A stretch of DNA of 14,089 bases from Planctomycetaceae bacterium (GTDB taxonomy: Bacteria; Planctomycetota; Planctomycetia; Pirellulales; PALSA-1355): positions 1 to 14,089 of the forward strand of contig SXHT01000290.1 of NCBI GenBank assembly GCA_005773095.1, given 5' to 3'. A program made the position numbers and the translations under genes. Every line of letters begins with the position of its first letter. The first letter of the stretch is position 1. The notes under the pieces were generated by a model. That model searched no databases. It was not told the DNA's origin and worked only from the letters and a program-made list of their open reading frames with translations. Below, one piece after another: positions 6,690 through 14,021 of this stretch.

Positions 6690-7979
6690 CTAGACAATCA
6701 ATTCCTTAATTGGCTGGTAGGCTGGATCGGCCAGCGGCAGATCGCGGCCGGCGACACTGAAGTGGCCCGTTGAATCGAGCCCAAGCGCCGTCAGGTAGGT
6801 GTGGAATAAGTGGCCTTGATTCACCTCGCGCTCGGTGACCGCCGTCCCCTGGTCGTTCGTCTTGCCAATCACGGCGCCGCGCGCGATCTTGGCGCCAGCG
6901 AGACAGATCGACCAGGCAGATCCCCAGTGATCGCGGCCGTGGAAGAGGTTGATGTTCGGCGTGCGTCCAAATTCCGAAAGCACGACAATCAGAGTGCTCT
7001 CCAGCATGCCGCGCAGGGCCAGGTCCTCGACAAACGTCGCAAACGGACGATCGAACTCGCCGACTTGTTCCAGATGGAAATCAAAATTCTCGTTATGCGT
7101 GTCGTAGTTTGAGTGGCTGACCTGCACAAACGGCACGCCCTGCTCCAATAGCCGCCGCGCGAGCAGGCAATGCCGGCCAAAGTCGTGCTTTCCATAGCGC
7201 TCGTGCTCTTTTTCGGGCTCTTTGGCAACGTCGAAAACTTCGCCGCGGCGCATCATCTCCAGGGCCTGCTCGTAGCTGCCAAGGTACGCGTCGGTGAGCG
7301 CTGTGCGGCGGCGGGAGAGGAACTGCTCATTCGCCGCGCGACGGAACGACTGGCGCGCATCGTCGGCCCCTGGGGATATCTCGCTGGGTCGTGCCAGATG
7401 CTTCGGTGGATTGCCGTTGCCGAGGGCAACGCTGGCATAGCGCGGTCCCAGATAGGCCGCATCGTTGCCACGAGTACCCCCACCTCCAGGAGTAATCACG
7501 ATGTGGCCCGGCAGCGCGTTCGCGGGCGTGTCCAGACACTTCGCCATGACCGCTCCGATCTTTGGAAAGTCGCCGGCCGGAGTCGGCTTCCGCCCGGTGA
7601 GCATTAAATAGGCGCCCTTGTCATGATCGTTCTCGTTCGTGTTGATACCGCGGATCAGGGCCAGTTGATGCATCTGCCGGGCGGTGAAGGGAAGCAGTTC
7701 ACTCACATGCACGCCCGGCACCGAGGTGCGAATAGCGCGAAAGGGACCACCGGTGCTGGTTCCCGGCTTGGGATCCCAACTTTCGAGCTGGCTGAGGCCG
7801 CCGTGCATATTGAATACCACAACCCGCTTTTGATCTCTGCCAAGCTGGTCGGCAACCGCCGAGCCCGTGAGATAGCCCAGTCCTCCCACGACGGCGCCCA
7901 CTCCAGCGGCCATTCCTCCCAGGAACTGCCGGCGCGCGATGCCGTGCTCAGCCGAGTTGCAGGCGTAGTTGCATTGCAT
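6690..7979 (-). CDS. DUF1501 domain-containing protein with Tat signal
   Basis: A 429-aa protein of full family length. The N-terminus has a twin-arginine signal, R16-R17-Q-F-L, followed by the hydrophobic stretch GGMAAGVGAVVGGLGYLTG, so export of the folded protein by Tat is predicted. Family marks are FNMHGGLSQLESWDPKPG (56-73), YDTHNENF (292-299), LSEFGRTP (334-341) and GRDHWG (348-353). DUF1501 proteins relate to the alkaline phosphatase/sulfatase superfamily, and the Asp/His/Glu in these motifs are probable metal ligands, but no reaction is established. It follows the DUF1549/DUF1553 gene with its ribosome-binding site overlapping that gene's stop codon. Such pairing is very common in Planctomycetota and suggests a shared extracytoplasmic job. 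Confidence 0.92.
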   Translation of the reverse strand: MQCNYACNSAEHGIARRQFLGGMAAGVGAVVGGLGYLTGSAVADQLGRDQKRVVVFNMHGGLSQLESWDPKPGTSTGGPFRAIRTSVPGVHVSELLPFTARQMHQLALIRGINTNENDHDKGAYLMLTGRKPTPAGDFPKIGAVMAKCLDTPANALPGHIVITPGGGGTRGNDAAYLGPRYASVALGNGNPPKHLARPSEISPGADDARQSFRRAANEQFLSRRRTALTDAYLGSYEQALEMMRRGEVFDVAKEPEKEHERYGKHDFGRHCLLARRLLEQGVPFVQVSHSNYDTHNENFDFHLEQVGEFDRPFATFVEDLALRGMLESTLIVVLSEFGRTPNINLFHGRDHWGSAWSICLAGAKIARGAVIGKTNDQGTAVTEREVNQGHLFHTYLTALGLDSTGHFSVAGRDLPLADPAYQPIKELIV

Positions 7980-7985
7980 GGGAAA

Positions 7986-7991
7986 CCTCCT
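7986..7991 (-). promoter_or_regulatory. Shine-Dalgarno of the DUF1501 gene overlapping the upstream stop codon
   Basis: On the minus strand AGGAGG sits 6 nt before the ATG at 7979, and its first bases are part of the TAG stop (7990-7992) of the DUF1549/DUF1553 gene. This supports the chosen start and suggests translational coupling. Confidence 0.75.
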
Positions 7992-10602
7992 AATAGTTGA
8001 AACGAAACTCAGCGGAGCTAAGCAAGCTCCAGGCCAACTCCTGCAGCACGACTGATTTTTCCGCGGGGCGCGCCGCGAGATATCGGGTGATTTCGGCCAC
8101 CTCAGCCTCGGCCGGCAGACGCGTAAGCACGCTCAAATACAGTTCTTCGGCCAGTTGCCTGGGATCCTCGAGTTTGAGCAGACGGGCCGAGAGGTTCTCG
8201 CCACTTGGCGCAAGCCATTCTTGGACGACGCCACCGTTGGCTAGGAATAGCGCCTGGTCTGCGGTGGCAAAGAAATCGCTTTGCGGCTGCCCCGCGCCGG
8301 GGCCGAAGAGTTGCACAAAAACCAGGACGCTGGGGGCGAGTTTTGCGTGCACCCCGGCCTCGATCTGGCGCTGCCTGGCGGCCAGCTGCGCCGGATCGTT
8401 TCTGGCTGCTTCGGGCAGCGGCGCGGTCTTATCAATCTCGGCGGTCACCGCGGCGGTTTCGTTGTCATACACGCCGGTTGCCCGCAACATGCTCCAGCCC
8501 AGCGGTTCCGGTACCAACGGTACTAGCGGCCGCGTCGCAAACTCGCGCGACCAGCGATGCGGGATCTCGCGAACCATCTGCTGCGCCGCCTGAGCGTCGC
8601 CAGCCACCTTCTGCTGCAACGAGGAAAGCTGAGTTTCCAGGGCCGGAATGCTCTGCGCAAGCGCGGACCGCTGATCAGCATCCGATGAGGACAAGTCGGC
8701 CGCGGGCATTGCCACGGTGGCCTTGCCATCGTTCAGCTCGGCGGCCAGTTTTTCGATCGCAGGCTGCGCTTCGCGCACGGTCGCCAAGGCAACCGCGTAT
8801 TGCGACTGCAGCTTGGCCTCGGCAAGGCGACGCTGGGCGAGGTTATCCTGGAACCGATCGGCACGGCACCTCGCGGCGGCAAGCTCGCACTCTTCTTCCA
8901 GCGCGATGACTGGCTTACGGGCAGCATCAAGCCGTGCGTGGATTTCGGCGAGCATCTGCTGGATCGCCGCCAGCTTGTCCTCGGCGGCCTTGAGGGCGGC
9001 GGCCTTTTCTTCGACCGTGCTGGCCAGCGGGGCAACTTCTGCGTTCAACTGATCGGCCCGCGATTGGAACTTAGCCGCCGCTTCGGTGAGGTCTTTTTCC
9101 GCGGGCAACCTGGCGGCAGCCTCCCTGGCCTTAGTCGCTGCCTCAAGCACCGCCTTGGCCACGGCGAGTTTGGGCGCGAGCTGCTCGCGGGCATCGGCGA
9201 GCGCCTTGCTGGCAACGTCGATTGCCTTCTGCGCATCGGGTACCTGGGCTGCCCCCCTGGAAAGTTCTTCCGCGATGGGAGGGATCGCCCGGCGGGCCGT
9301 TGCCAGATTCGCCGCTACCGTGGCGTAAACTGCCTGCGAGGCTTGGGCCGCCGCCGCGGATCGCAGCTGCTGGGCCTCAATCGCAGCAATCGCAGCCGTC
9401 GCCGCAGTTGCCTGGGCCACCAGGTCACCGGGCAGATCGATCGAACGTTGATAGGTTTGCGACAGCACCAGCTCGCGAACAAACGCGCGGATGTCGTATT
9501 GCATGGCGACAATATCGTCGGCCAGCATCTCCAAGAGCCGGGGATGCGTCGGCGGATTGCCAAGGTGATGGAGATCGACCGGCTCGACAAGTCCGATTCC
9601 CATGAACTGGGCCCAAATTCGATTCACGATATTGCGGTTGAACTGTCGATTAGCGGGCACCGCCACCTGCCCGGCCAACTGGGCCCGACGGCTGTACTTG
9701 GGCACATGCCGCGTCTCCTTGGCCGGCGCGACGACCCACTCCTCACCCGGCGGAAAACGTGGCTCTTCGACCTGCTTGCCTCCGGGAACTCGGGGCAGCG
9801 TATTGCCGACGGCCGCCGGGTCGAACACGGATTGGAAAGAAACCTCGCCCGCTGCGTTATCCATCAACACGACCTGCTTGTCCTTGTCTGGGAACGTGAA
9901 GAGCTGCGTCCGGCTGAAAAACGCATACAGACCATAGTAGTCGGCCTGGAAATAGTCGTCGATCAACGGGTGATCATGACATTGGGCGCACTGGAGATCA
10001 CGGCCGAAGAAAATGCGACCTACGTCGCGGGCCATTAGGTTGGGTTCGGCGTTGCGATCGAGTGAAAACCTGGCGGCGGGGCGAGTCGCCGGATCGACGC
10101 CCTCGGCGGAAAGAATCTCTCGCACTAAAACATCATAAGGCTTGTTGGCCAGAAACGACGCCATTAAGTACTGCTGCCATTCGCCAGCAGGAACATGCTT
10201 GTCGGCACGCCGCTCCATGAGCATCACATCGAAGGCATTCGCCATGTGCCGCGCATGGCGAGGGTCGGCAAGCAATTGATCGATCAACCGAATTCGCTTG
10301 TCTGCCGAAGCATCTGCCAGAAACGCCCGGGCCTCTGCAGCCGAAGGAATCATGCCGAGCAGGTCCAGATAGACTCGGCGTACGAAATCAGTGTCGCTGC
10401 TGATCGGCGAGAGTGGGCCAATGTGGTCCTGAGCGATCTGCTCATCGATCCGTTGATGCAGCAATGTCGTTTGCCCCATCGCGAGAGAAACCGAGGCGAG
10501 CGAAATCGCCATGCATTGGCCGACCCATGCGCCCATGCAGCCACCCGACGACCATGCTGCCAGGCCTTGTGCCGGACGCGCAGCGGTGAGCGGGAATTGC
10601 AT
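7990..10602 (-). CDS. DUF1549/DUF1553 (PSCyt2/PSD1) protein with a coiled-coil insert
   Basis: An 870-aa predicted secreted protein. Residues 1-43 hold a signal sequence with hydrophobic part MAISLASVSLAMG. DUF1549 follows: DFVRRVYLDLLGMIPS (72-87), then the CxxCH motif C205AQC208H with DHPL and DYYGLYAFFSR. DUF1553 starts near 304: RRAQLAGQV, NRNIVNRIWAQFMG, HLGNPPTHPRLLEMLADD, VLSQTYQRS up to 387. It is interrupted by about 285 Ala/Glu/Lys/Gln-rich residues (395-680) with coiled-coil character, then resumes with PLGWSMLRATG (700-710) and ends EELAWSLLSSAEFRFNY-like. The CxxCH may bind heme or metal, as the PSCyt name implies; this is not proven. GGGGAGG 7 nt upstream of the ATG supports the start. 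It is the first gene of the apparent operon with DUF1501 and WD40. Biochemical function is unknown. Confidence 0.92.
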   Translation of the reverse strand: MQFPLTAARPAQGLAAWSSGGCMGAWVGQCMAISLASVSLAMGQTTLLHQRIDEQIAQDHIGPLSPISSDTDFVRRVYLDLLGMIPSAAEARAFLADASADKRIRLIDQLLADPRHARHMANAFDVMLMERRADKHVPAGEWQQYLMASFLANKPYDVLVREILSAEGVDPATRPAARFSLDRNAEPNLMARDVGRIFFGRDLQCAQCHDHPLIDDYFQADYYGLYAFFSRTQLFTFPDKDKQVVLMDNAAGEVSFQSVFDPAAVGNTLPRVPGGKQVEEPRFPPGEEWVVAPAKETRHVPKYSRRAQLAGQVAVPANRQFNRNIVNRIWAQFMGIGLVEPVDLHHLGNPPTHPRLLEMLADDIVAMQYDIRAFVRELVLSQTYQRSIDLPGDLVAQATAATAAIAAIEAQQLRSAAAAQASQAVYATVAANLATARRAIPPIAEELSRGAAQVPDAQKAIDVASKALADAREQLAPKLAVAKAVLEAATKAREAAARLPAEKDLTEAAAKFQSRADQLNAEVAPLASTVEEKAAALKAAEDKLAAIQQMLAEIHARLDAARKPVIALEEECELAAARCRADRFQDNLAQRRLAEAKLQSQYAVALATVREAQPAIEKLAAELNDGKATVAMPAADLSSSDADQRSALAQSIPALETQLSSLQQKVAGDAQAAQQMVREIPHRWSREFATRPLVPLVPEPLGWSMLRATGVYDNETAAVTAEIDKTAPLPEAARNDPAQLAARQRQIEAGVHAKLAPSVLVFVQLFGPGAGQPQSDFFATADQALFLANGGVVQEWLAPSGENLSARLLKLEDPRQLAEELYLSVLTRLPAEAEVAEITRYLAARPAEKSVVLQELAWSLLSSAEFRFNY

Positions 10603-10932
10603 CGGGCCACCTCCCCTTTTACGAAGTCGTATTGGCGAGCTGATGCCTCGGTCTTAATCGCAAGCGGTGAGCCAGACGGCAGAGAGTGGGGCCAGGGTTT
10701 GGGCGGGATTGCAGCAGGTCCGACAGCGCGGCGTTCGGATCCCGATCGCGAAACGCATCGCAGCACTTCGATAAGCTAACCGACCCGACTCAACGAGTCA
10801 AGCATTGCCAAGAGGTAATTCGGAGATGGTGACGGCTTGTTTCAACCTGCATCTTCTCAGATACTGCCAATGGACGGTGGCTGGATTCAATTCCTCTCTC
10901 AACCTGGACTAAGACTCCGCCCGGCAAATTCA
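10603..10932. other. Divergent intergenic region between the DUF1549 operon and the cupin gene
   Basis: This 330-bp stretch lies between two genes that diverge, so it should contain promoters for both. On the minus-strand side GGGGAGG is the ribosome-binding site for the gene starting at 10602. A small hairpin GACTC-AAC-GAGTC lies at 10787-10799 and could be an operator half-site pair or a chance match. In the cupin frame the sequence is open back to about 10837, so part of this region could be coding if an earlier start (TTG 10837 or ATG 10870) is used. No clear -35/-10 pair was found. Confidence 0.45.
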
Positions 10933-11367
10933 ATGGCGAAAATCTCCCAATTCGAAGGCTACGTGGGCAAGGTGCCCGATCTTCCCGGATACAACACACC
11001 CAAACCCGACGTGCTGCCTGACCCGATCATCGTCAACGTGCAGGACGGCGTGCCTGTGCAATATCCGGGATGCCATGGCGTCGGTGTACGAGTGGTGCAT
11101 CCGGTGAATGCCAAGGTGCCCTCGCGGGGCCTTGGTCTGGTGCTGTTCTACGTGCCACCGCATGTCATACTGGAGCCCGGCCACCACCCGACCGAGGAGA
11201 CGTATTACATTGTGGAAGGGGAGGCCACGATGATCTTTGAGCGGTCGCGGCGAGTGGTGAAGAAGGGGGACTTTGTTTACCTGCCCCCCTGGTGCCTGCA
11301 CGGCATCGAAAACACCGGCCGCGACACCGTTGTCGTTCTGATCTGCACCACTCCGCCCAACCCTTGA
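10933..11367 (+). CDS. Small cupin-domain protein
   Basis: A 144-aa single-domain cupin (conserved beta-barrel). Motif 1 reads LEPGHHPTEETYYIVEGE (80-97), supplying H84/H85 and E89. Motif 2 reads GDFVYLPPWCLHGIENTG (112-129), supplying H123 and the usual N127. The layout suggests a metal site, though the first His of the usual HxH is shifted (GHH rather than HxH). Cupins of this size are sugar-binding or isomerase-like, dioxygenase-like or regulatory; the substrate is not evident. ATG 10933 was chosen because the cupin core begins soon after, but no ribosome-binding site stands out, and in-frame starts at 10870 (ATG) or 10837 (TTG) would add 21 or 32 residues. No signal peptide. It lies 29 bp before the sulfatase-like gene and is likely co-transcribed. 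Confidence 0.8.
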   Translation: MAKISQFEGYVGKVPDLPGYNTPKPDVLPDPIIVNVQDGVPVQYPGCHGVGVRVVHPVNAKVPSRGLGLVLFYVPPHVILEPGHHPTEETYYIVEGEATMIFERSRRVVKKGDFVYLPPWCLHGIENTGRDTVVVLICTTPPNP

Positions 11368-11396
11368 ATTGGACGATGAGAGGCCAGCGGGGGACG

Positions 11397-12491
11397 ATGC
11401 CACAGCGAAACCTGATCTGCGTTTCCGTTGATGGCCTGCAAGCCGGGATGCTTGGGCCGTATGGGAATGCGTGGGTACGTACCCCGGCAGTGAATCGGCT
11501 GGCGGCGCAATCGCTGGTCTTCGATCAGGCGTTCGCGTGCCAGCCGTCGCGCGATGCGGCGATCACGGTGCTTTGGCCCGCCGGCGTGTTCGGTGATCGG
11601 CCGGCAACCTTGCTCAGCGACGATGCGGCCGCCTGTGCCCATCCCTCATCGTCGGTTTTTAGCGACACGGTGCTCAACGATACGTCCCAGGAGCATCACG
11701 CGGCAGTTGCGATTGAAGACACCCAGTTCGCGTTGCTCATGGGGCAGGCGATTGAGTGGCTCAGCCAGGCGCGGGAGCCGTTTTGCTTGTGGATTCATAG
11801 CCGCGGCATGGCCGGCGGATGGGATGCGCCCTACGAACTTCGCCAACAATATGCCGATGAAGGAGATCCTCTGCCGCCCAAGTTCGTCGAGCCGCCGGAA
11901 CGGATCCTGCCAGCCGATTACGATCCCGACGAACTGCTGGGTACTCAACAAGCCTATGCGGGACAGGTGTCGGCGTTCGACGAATGTCTTGGCGCGCTTC
12001 TCGGCGCACTCGATGAATCGCCATTCGACAAGAATACTTTGTTCGTGCTCATGGGCATGCGAGGCTACCCCCTGGGCGAACACTTGCGGGTCGGCATGTG
12101 CGATGCCGCGCTCTACAACGAGCTGACGCACGTTCCCTTGATCGTGCGATACCCTGACGGCGCTGGCGCCCTCACTCGCACTCAAGCCCTCGTTACACAC
12201 TCCGACATGCCCTTGCTCCTTCGCGGTGAACAGCTTCCCTGGCGCGATCACCTGGTGTTTCGCAGCGAGCACGATCGCGCGATCCGCACGACCGCATGGT
12301 ATCTTCGTACCCGCGCTGACGACGAGAACCAAAGTCGCGAACTCTACGTCAAGCCCGACGATCGCTACGAAGCCAGCAACGTAGCCAACCGTTGCCGCGA
12401 GATCGTCACCCAACTGGCCGAGGTGCTGGAACTGCCGCCAGGCGCGGCGACTCACCCACTCCCCGAGGCACTGGTGACGTCCCTTGATTAA
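11397..12491 (+). CDS. Sulfatase-superfamily protein with degenerate metal site
   Basis: A 364-aa cytoplasmic-looking protein (no signal peptide). The N-terminus LICVSVDGLQAGMLGPYGN and TPAVNRLAAQSLVFDQAFAC follow the arylsulfatase fold, and C48-Q-P-S-R52 keeps the Cys-x-Pro-Ser-Arg core used for formylglycine formation. Later landmarks are LYNELTHVPLIVRYPD (239-254) and the tail RAIRTTAWYLRTR...ELYVKPDD. Two expected metal-site elements are altered: the usual VDDLG is VDGLQ, and the usual SDHG before LGEH is G-M221-R-G. The region after CxPSR is also atypical and the protein is shorter than common sulfatases of about 450-550 aa. It may be a pseudoenzyme or have changed chemistry. Start: ATG 11397 after a G-rich stretch; ATG 11376 is an alternative. 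It probably shares a transcript with the cupin. Family membership is confident; activity is doubtful. Confidence 0.82.
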   Translation: MPQRNLICVSVDGLQAGMLGPYGNAWVRTPAVNRLAAQSLVFDQAFACQPSRDAAITVLWPAGVFGDRPATLLSDDAAACAHPSSSVFSDTVLNDTSQEHHAAVAIEDTQFALLMGQAIEWLSQAREPFCLWIHSRGMAGGWDAPYELRQQYADEGDPLPPKFVEPPERILPADYDPDELLGTQQAYAGQVSAFDECLGALLGALDESPFDKNTLFVLMGMRGYPLGEHLRVGMCDAALYNELTHVPLIVRYPDGAGALTRTQALVTHSDMPLLLRGEQLPWRDHLVFRSEHDRAIRTTAWYLRTRADDENQSRELYVKPDDRYEASNVANRCREIVTQLAEVLELPPGAATHPLPEALVTSLD

Positions 12492-12524
12492 TCTCTCGAT
12501 TGCGATTGAAACCAGAGATTTCTT
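12490..12524 (+). terminator. Weak candidate terminator after the sulfatase-like gene
   Basis: A perfect 7-bp stem AATCTCT / AGAGATT with a 17-nt loop overlaps the TAA stop codon and is followed by TCTTT. The stem is AT-rich and the loop long, so it is only a candidate. It fits the end of a cupin plus sulfatase-like transcript. Confidence 0.3.
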
Positions 12525-12661
12525 TGAATTGGGACCGCCAACCGCACAGGGACCGTGAATTGCAATGGACCTGCCCGCACGCGATCTCTACCATCCCTCT
12601 TTTGTAAGCGGCAGCGAACCGGATTGAATGGCGGTGCCGCTACGACTTTCCGAAAGTCTCC

Positions 12662-13411
12662 ATGAAAATCCGCAGCTACTACGTGAACTGGCTTCTGGCC
12701 GCCGCGATCGTCTGGTTGAGCAAGATCTTGTTTCGCACGCTGCGGATCCGGCTGGTCGCTGCGGATCCGAACACAAGTCCCTACCTCACGGACACGACCG
12801 AGTCATTCATCTATTGTGTGTGGCACGACTCGGTCGCCTTTCCGATGTTTGCCGGCCGCCACGTGCGAACCGTGGCGCTGGTAAGCAAACATCAAGACGG
12901 CACTTGTCTGGGAGCCGGATTGCAGATGCTGGGGATCGGCCTCGTGCGAGGATCGAGCAACCGAGACGGCGCTCCCGCCATGCGAGCGCTCTTAAGTCTG
13001 CCGGCAGGCAAGCACGTTGTCATGACACCGGATGGCCCGCGCGGGCCGCGCCGGCGTATCAAGTCCGGCCTGATTTTTTTAGCTTCGCGAACGGGACGGG
13101 CGATTGTGCCGACTGCGTTCGCGGCGAGCCAATCCTGGTCGCTGCGCGGCAATTGGACGAATCTCATCATCCCGAAACCGTTTTCCACGGCGTATGCCTT
13201 GACCGGGACGCCGATGGAAATTCCAAGCGGCGCGCTGCGTGAAGAGCTGGCCGGTTTTGAGGCCAAGGTTCAGGAGGAAATGGACCGCTTAGCGGTCCTG
13301 GCTGAGGACATTGCAAAGACGTCGGCGATTTCGTCGAGATCGACGCCGTGGAAACCCAGAGACGGAAATCCATCGGCATTGAGTTCCGGGATCGGCACCG
13401 CGCGCCCGTGA
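12662..13411 (+). CDS. DUF374 lysophospholipid acyltransferase-like protein
   Basis: A 249-aa protein of the LPLAT/DUF374 family. A hydrophobic N-terminal segment, WLLAAAIVWLSKILF (10-24), likely anchors it to the inner membrane. It has W54-H55-D56-S, the acyltransferase His-Asp region, RGSSNRDG (96-103) and the family hallmark TPDGPRGPRR (122-131) with a basic patch. Members are thought to acylate lysophospholipid or lipid A-type acceptors; the substrate here is unknown. The family-like part ends near residue 215. The last 30 or so residues, Ser/Pro/Arg-rich, look unlike the family and overlap a minus-strand frame, so the original stop may have been lost. The ATG was chosen because it begins with the typical MKIRS; the ribosome-binding site is weak. 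It is preceded by 170 bp without a gene. Confidence 0.85.
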   Translation: MKIRSYYVNWLLAAAIVWLSKILFRTLRIRLVAADPNTSPYLTDTTESFIYCVWHDSVAFPMFAGRHVRTVALVSKHQDGTCLGAGLQMLGIGLVRGSSNRDGAPAMRALLSLPAGKHVVMTPDGPRGPRRRIKSGLIFLASRTGRAIVPTAFAASQSWSLRGNWTNLIIPKPFSTAYALTGTPMEIPSGALREELAGFEAKVQEEMDRLAVLAEDIAKTSAISSRSTPWKPRDGNPSALSSGIGTARP

Positions 13412-13533
13412 AGCGTGGCTTGTTCAATCTGGCCGATCGGCAAACGCGTAACGACTCCCAGGCGATCCACTTGTTCCGGCCCCGCGCCGCACGCGCAGGC
13501 ATTCGCGTCCCGACCGTTCAGCCGCTGTCGAGC
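13270..13533 (-). pseudogene. Protein-like minus-strand frame, possibly cut off from the ORF at 13534-13800
   Basis: On the minus strand this frame continues in the same phase directly after the TAA that ends the 88-aa ORF at 13534-13800. It stays open for 87 codons with GC-rich third positions. It includes GVVTRLPIGQIEQATLHGRA and FHGVDLDEIADVFA, which read like real protein. Two explanations fit: a gene broken by a nonsense mutation, or two unrelated frames. A GTG at 13468-13470 could start a 66-aa product on its own, without a clear ribosome-binding site. Its end overlaps the 3' end of the DUF374 gene by about 140 bp. I do not recognise a family. Confidence 0.3.
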
Positions 13534-13800
13534 TTAAACGTCCCGGTCCAACCAGCGGCGCAGCCTTCCGTAGAAAAGGCGGTCACTTTCGCCGCTGACC
13601 GGCTGGCACTTACCCAGCACCTGAACTCTTCGTTGCAGATCGGCCTTGCCGTTGGGAGTCTGCGCCAAGCGACAAATAAACGCCTGCAAGTCGGTCAGCT
13701 TTTCTTTGATGAGCGCGTCGGCAGGCAGGTCCCCTTGTCGGATTCTACCTTGGAGGACAATTTCGATGTCCTCCGCTTTCGTGGTGCGAGTCGGAGTCAT
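13534..13800 (-). CDS. Small hypothetical protein, 88 aa
   Basis: Starting at the ATG at 13798-13800, the product is hydrophilic and predicted alpha-helical, with AEDIEIVLQGRIRQGDLPAD and LTDLQAFICRLAQTPNGKAD. It has no signal peptide or membrane segment and no family I know. AAGGA directly abuts the ATG, too close for a normal ribosome-binding site; an in-frame ATG at 13872 would add 24 residues but looks less protein-like. The same frame continues after the stop (see 13270-13533), so this could be the N-terminal part of a longer broken gene. It converges on the DUF374 gene. Confidence 0.4.
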   Translation of the reverse strand: MTPTRTTKAEDIEIVLQGRIRQGDLPADALIKEKLTDLQAFICRLAQTPNGKADLQRRVQVLGKCQPVSGESDRLFYGRLRRWLDRDV

Positions 13801-13894
13801 TCCTTGCGCCTTTTCTGGATCAAAGCAGTAACCGCAGTCAGACCTCCATGATATCAATTTTCGGGCGAGCATGTGGAGAAATTGTCTCGGTGAC

Positions 13895-14021
13895 GTAACC
13901 GTTCACGGGCCTAGAGCGGGGGACAGGCACATTTTCCCGGGAACCACGTTGGACAACCTGCTGACAGAACAATGCAGCTCTCGCAAATTCGCCGGGAAAA
14001 TGAGCCAGTCCCCGGCCCGTG
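13895..14021 (-). repeat. Dispersed palindromic (REP/MITE-like) repeat, copy C (inverted)
   Basis: The third copy, in opposite orientation to A and B. Read on the minus strand it has the same arms (GGACTGGCTCATTTTCCCGG near one end, CCGGGAAAATGTGCCTGTCC near the other) and the same terminus GGCCCGTGAACGGTTAC as copy B. Point differences lie mainly in the centre (for example GAGCTGCATTGTTCTGTCAG against AAGGTGCATCGTTCTGTCAG in copy B). It occupies the space upstream of the minus-strand small ORF at the right edge of the window. Confidence 0.88.

Noticed and set aside
9970..9992. CxxCH in the DUF1549 protein as evidence for a true c-type cytochrome
   Set aside because: A single CxxCH is a standard family feature of DUF1549, but heme attachment has not been shown to my knowledge; I record it as a motif only.
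8800..10038. A 412-codon plus-strand open frame opposite the DUF1549/DUF1553 gene
   Set aside because: It lies wholly antisense to a clearly recognised gene with correct domains, is rich in Arg/Gly/His as expected from the complement of GC-rich codons, and has no family-like motifs.
11646..12455. A 269-codon minus-strand open frame opposite the sulfatase-like gene
   Set aside because: It is a shadow of a recognised gene on the other strand, with no motifs and no ribosome-binding site.
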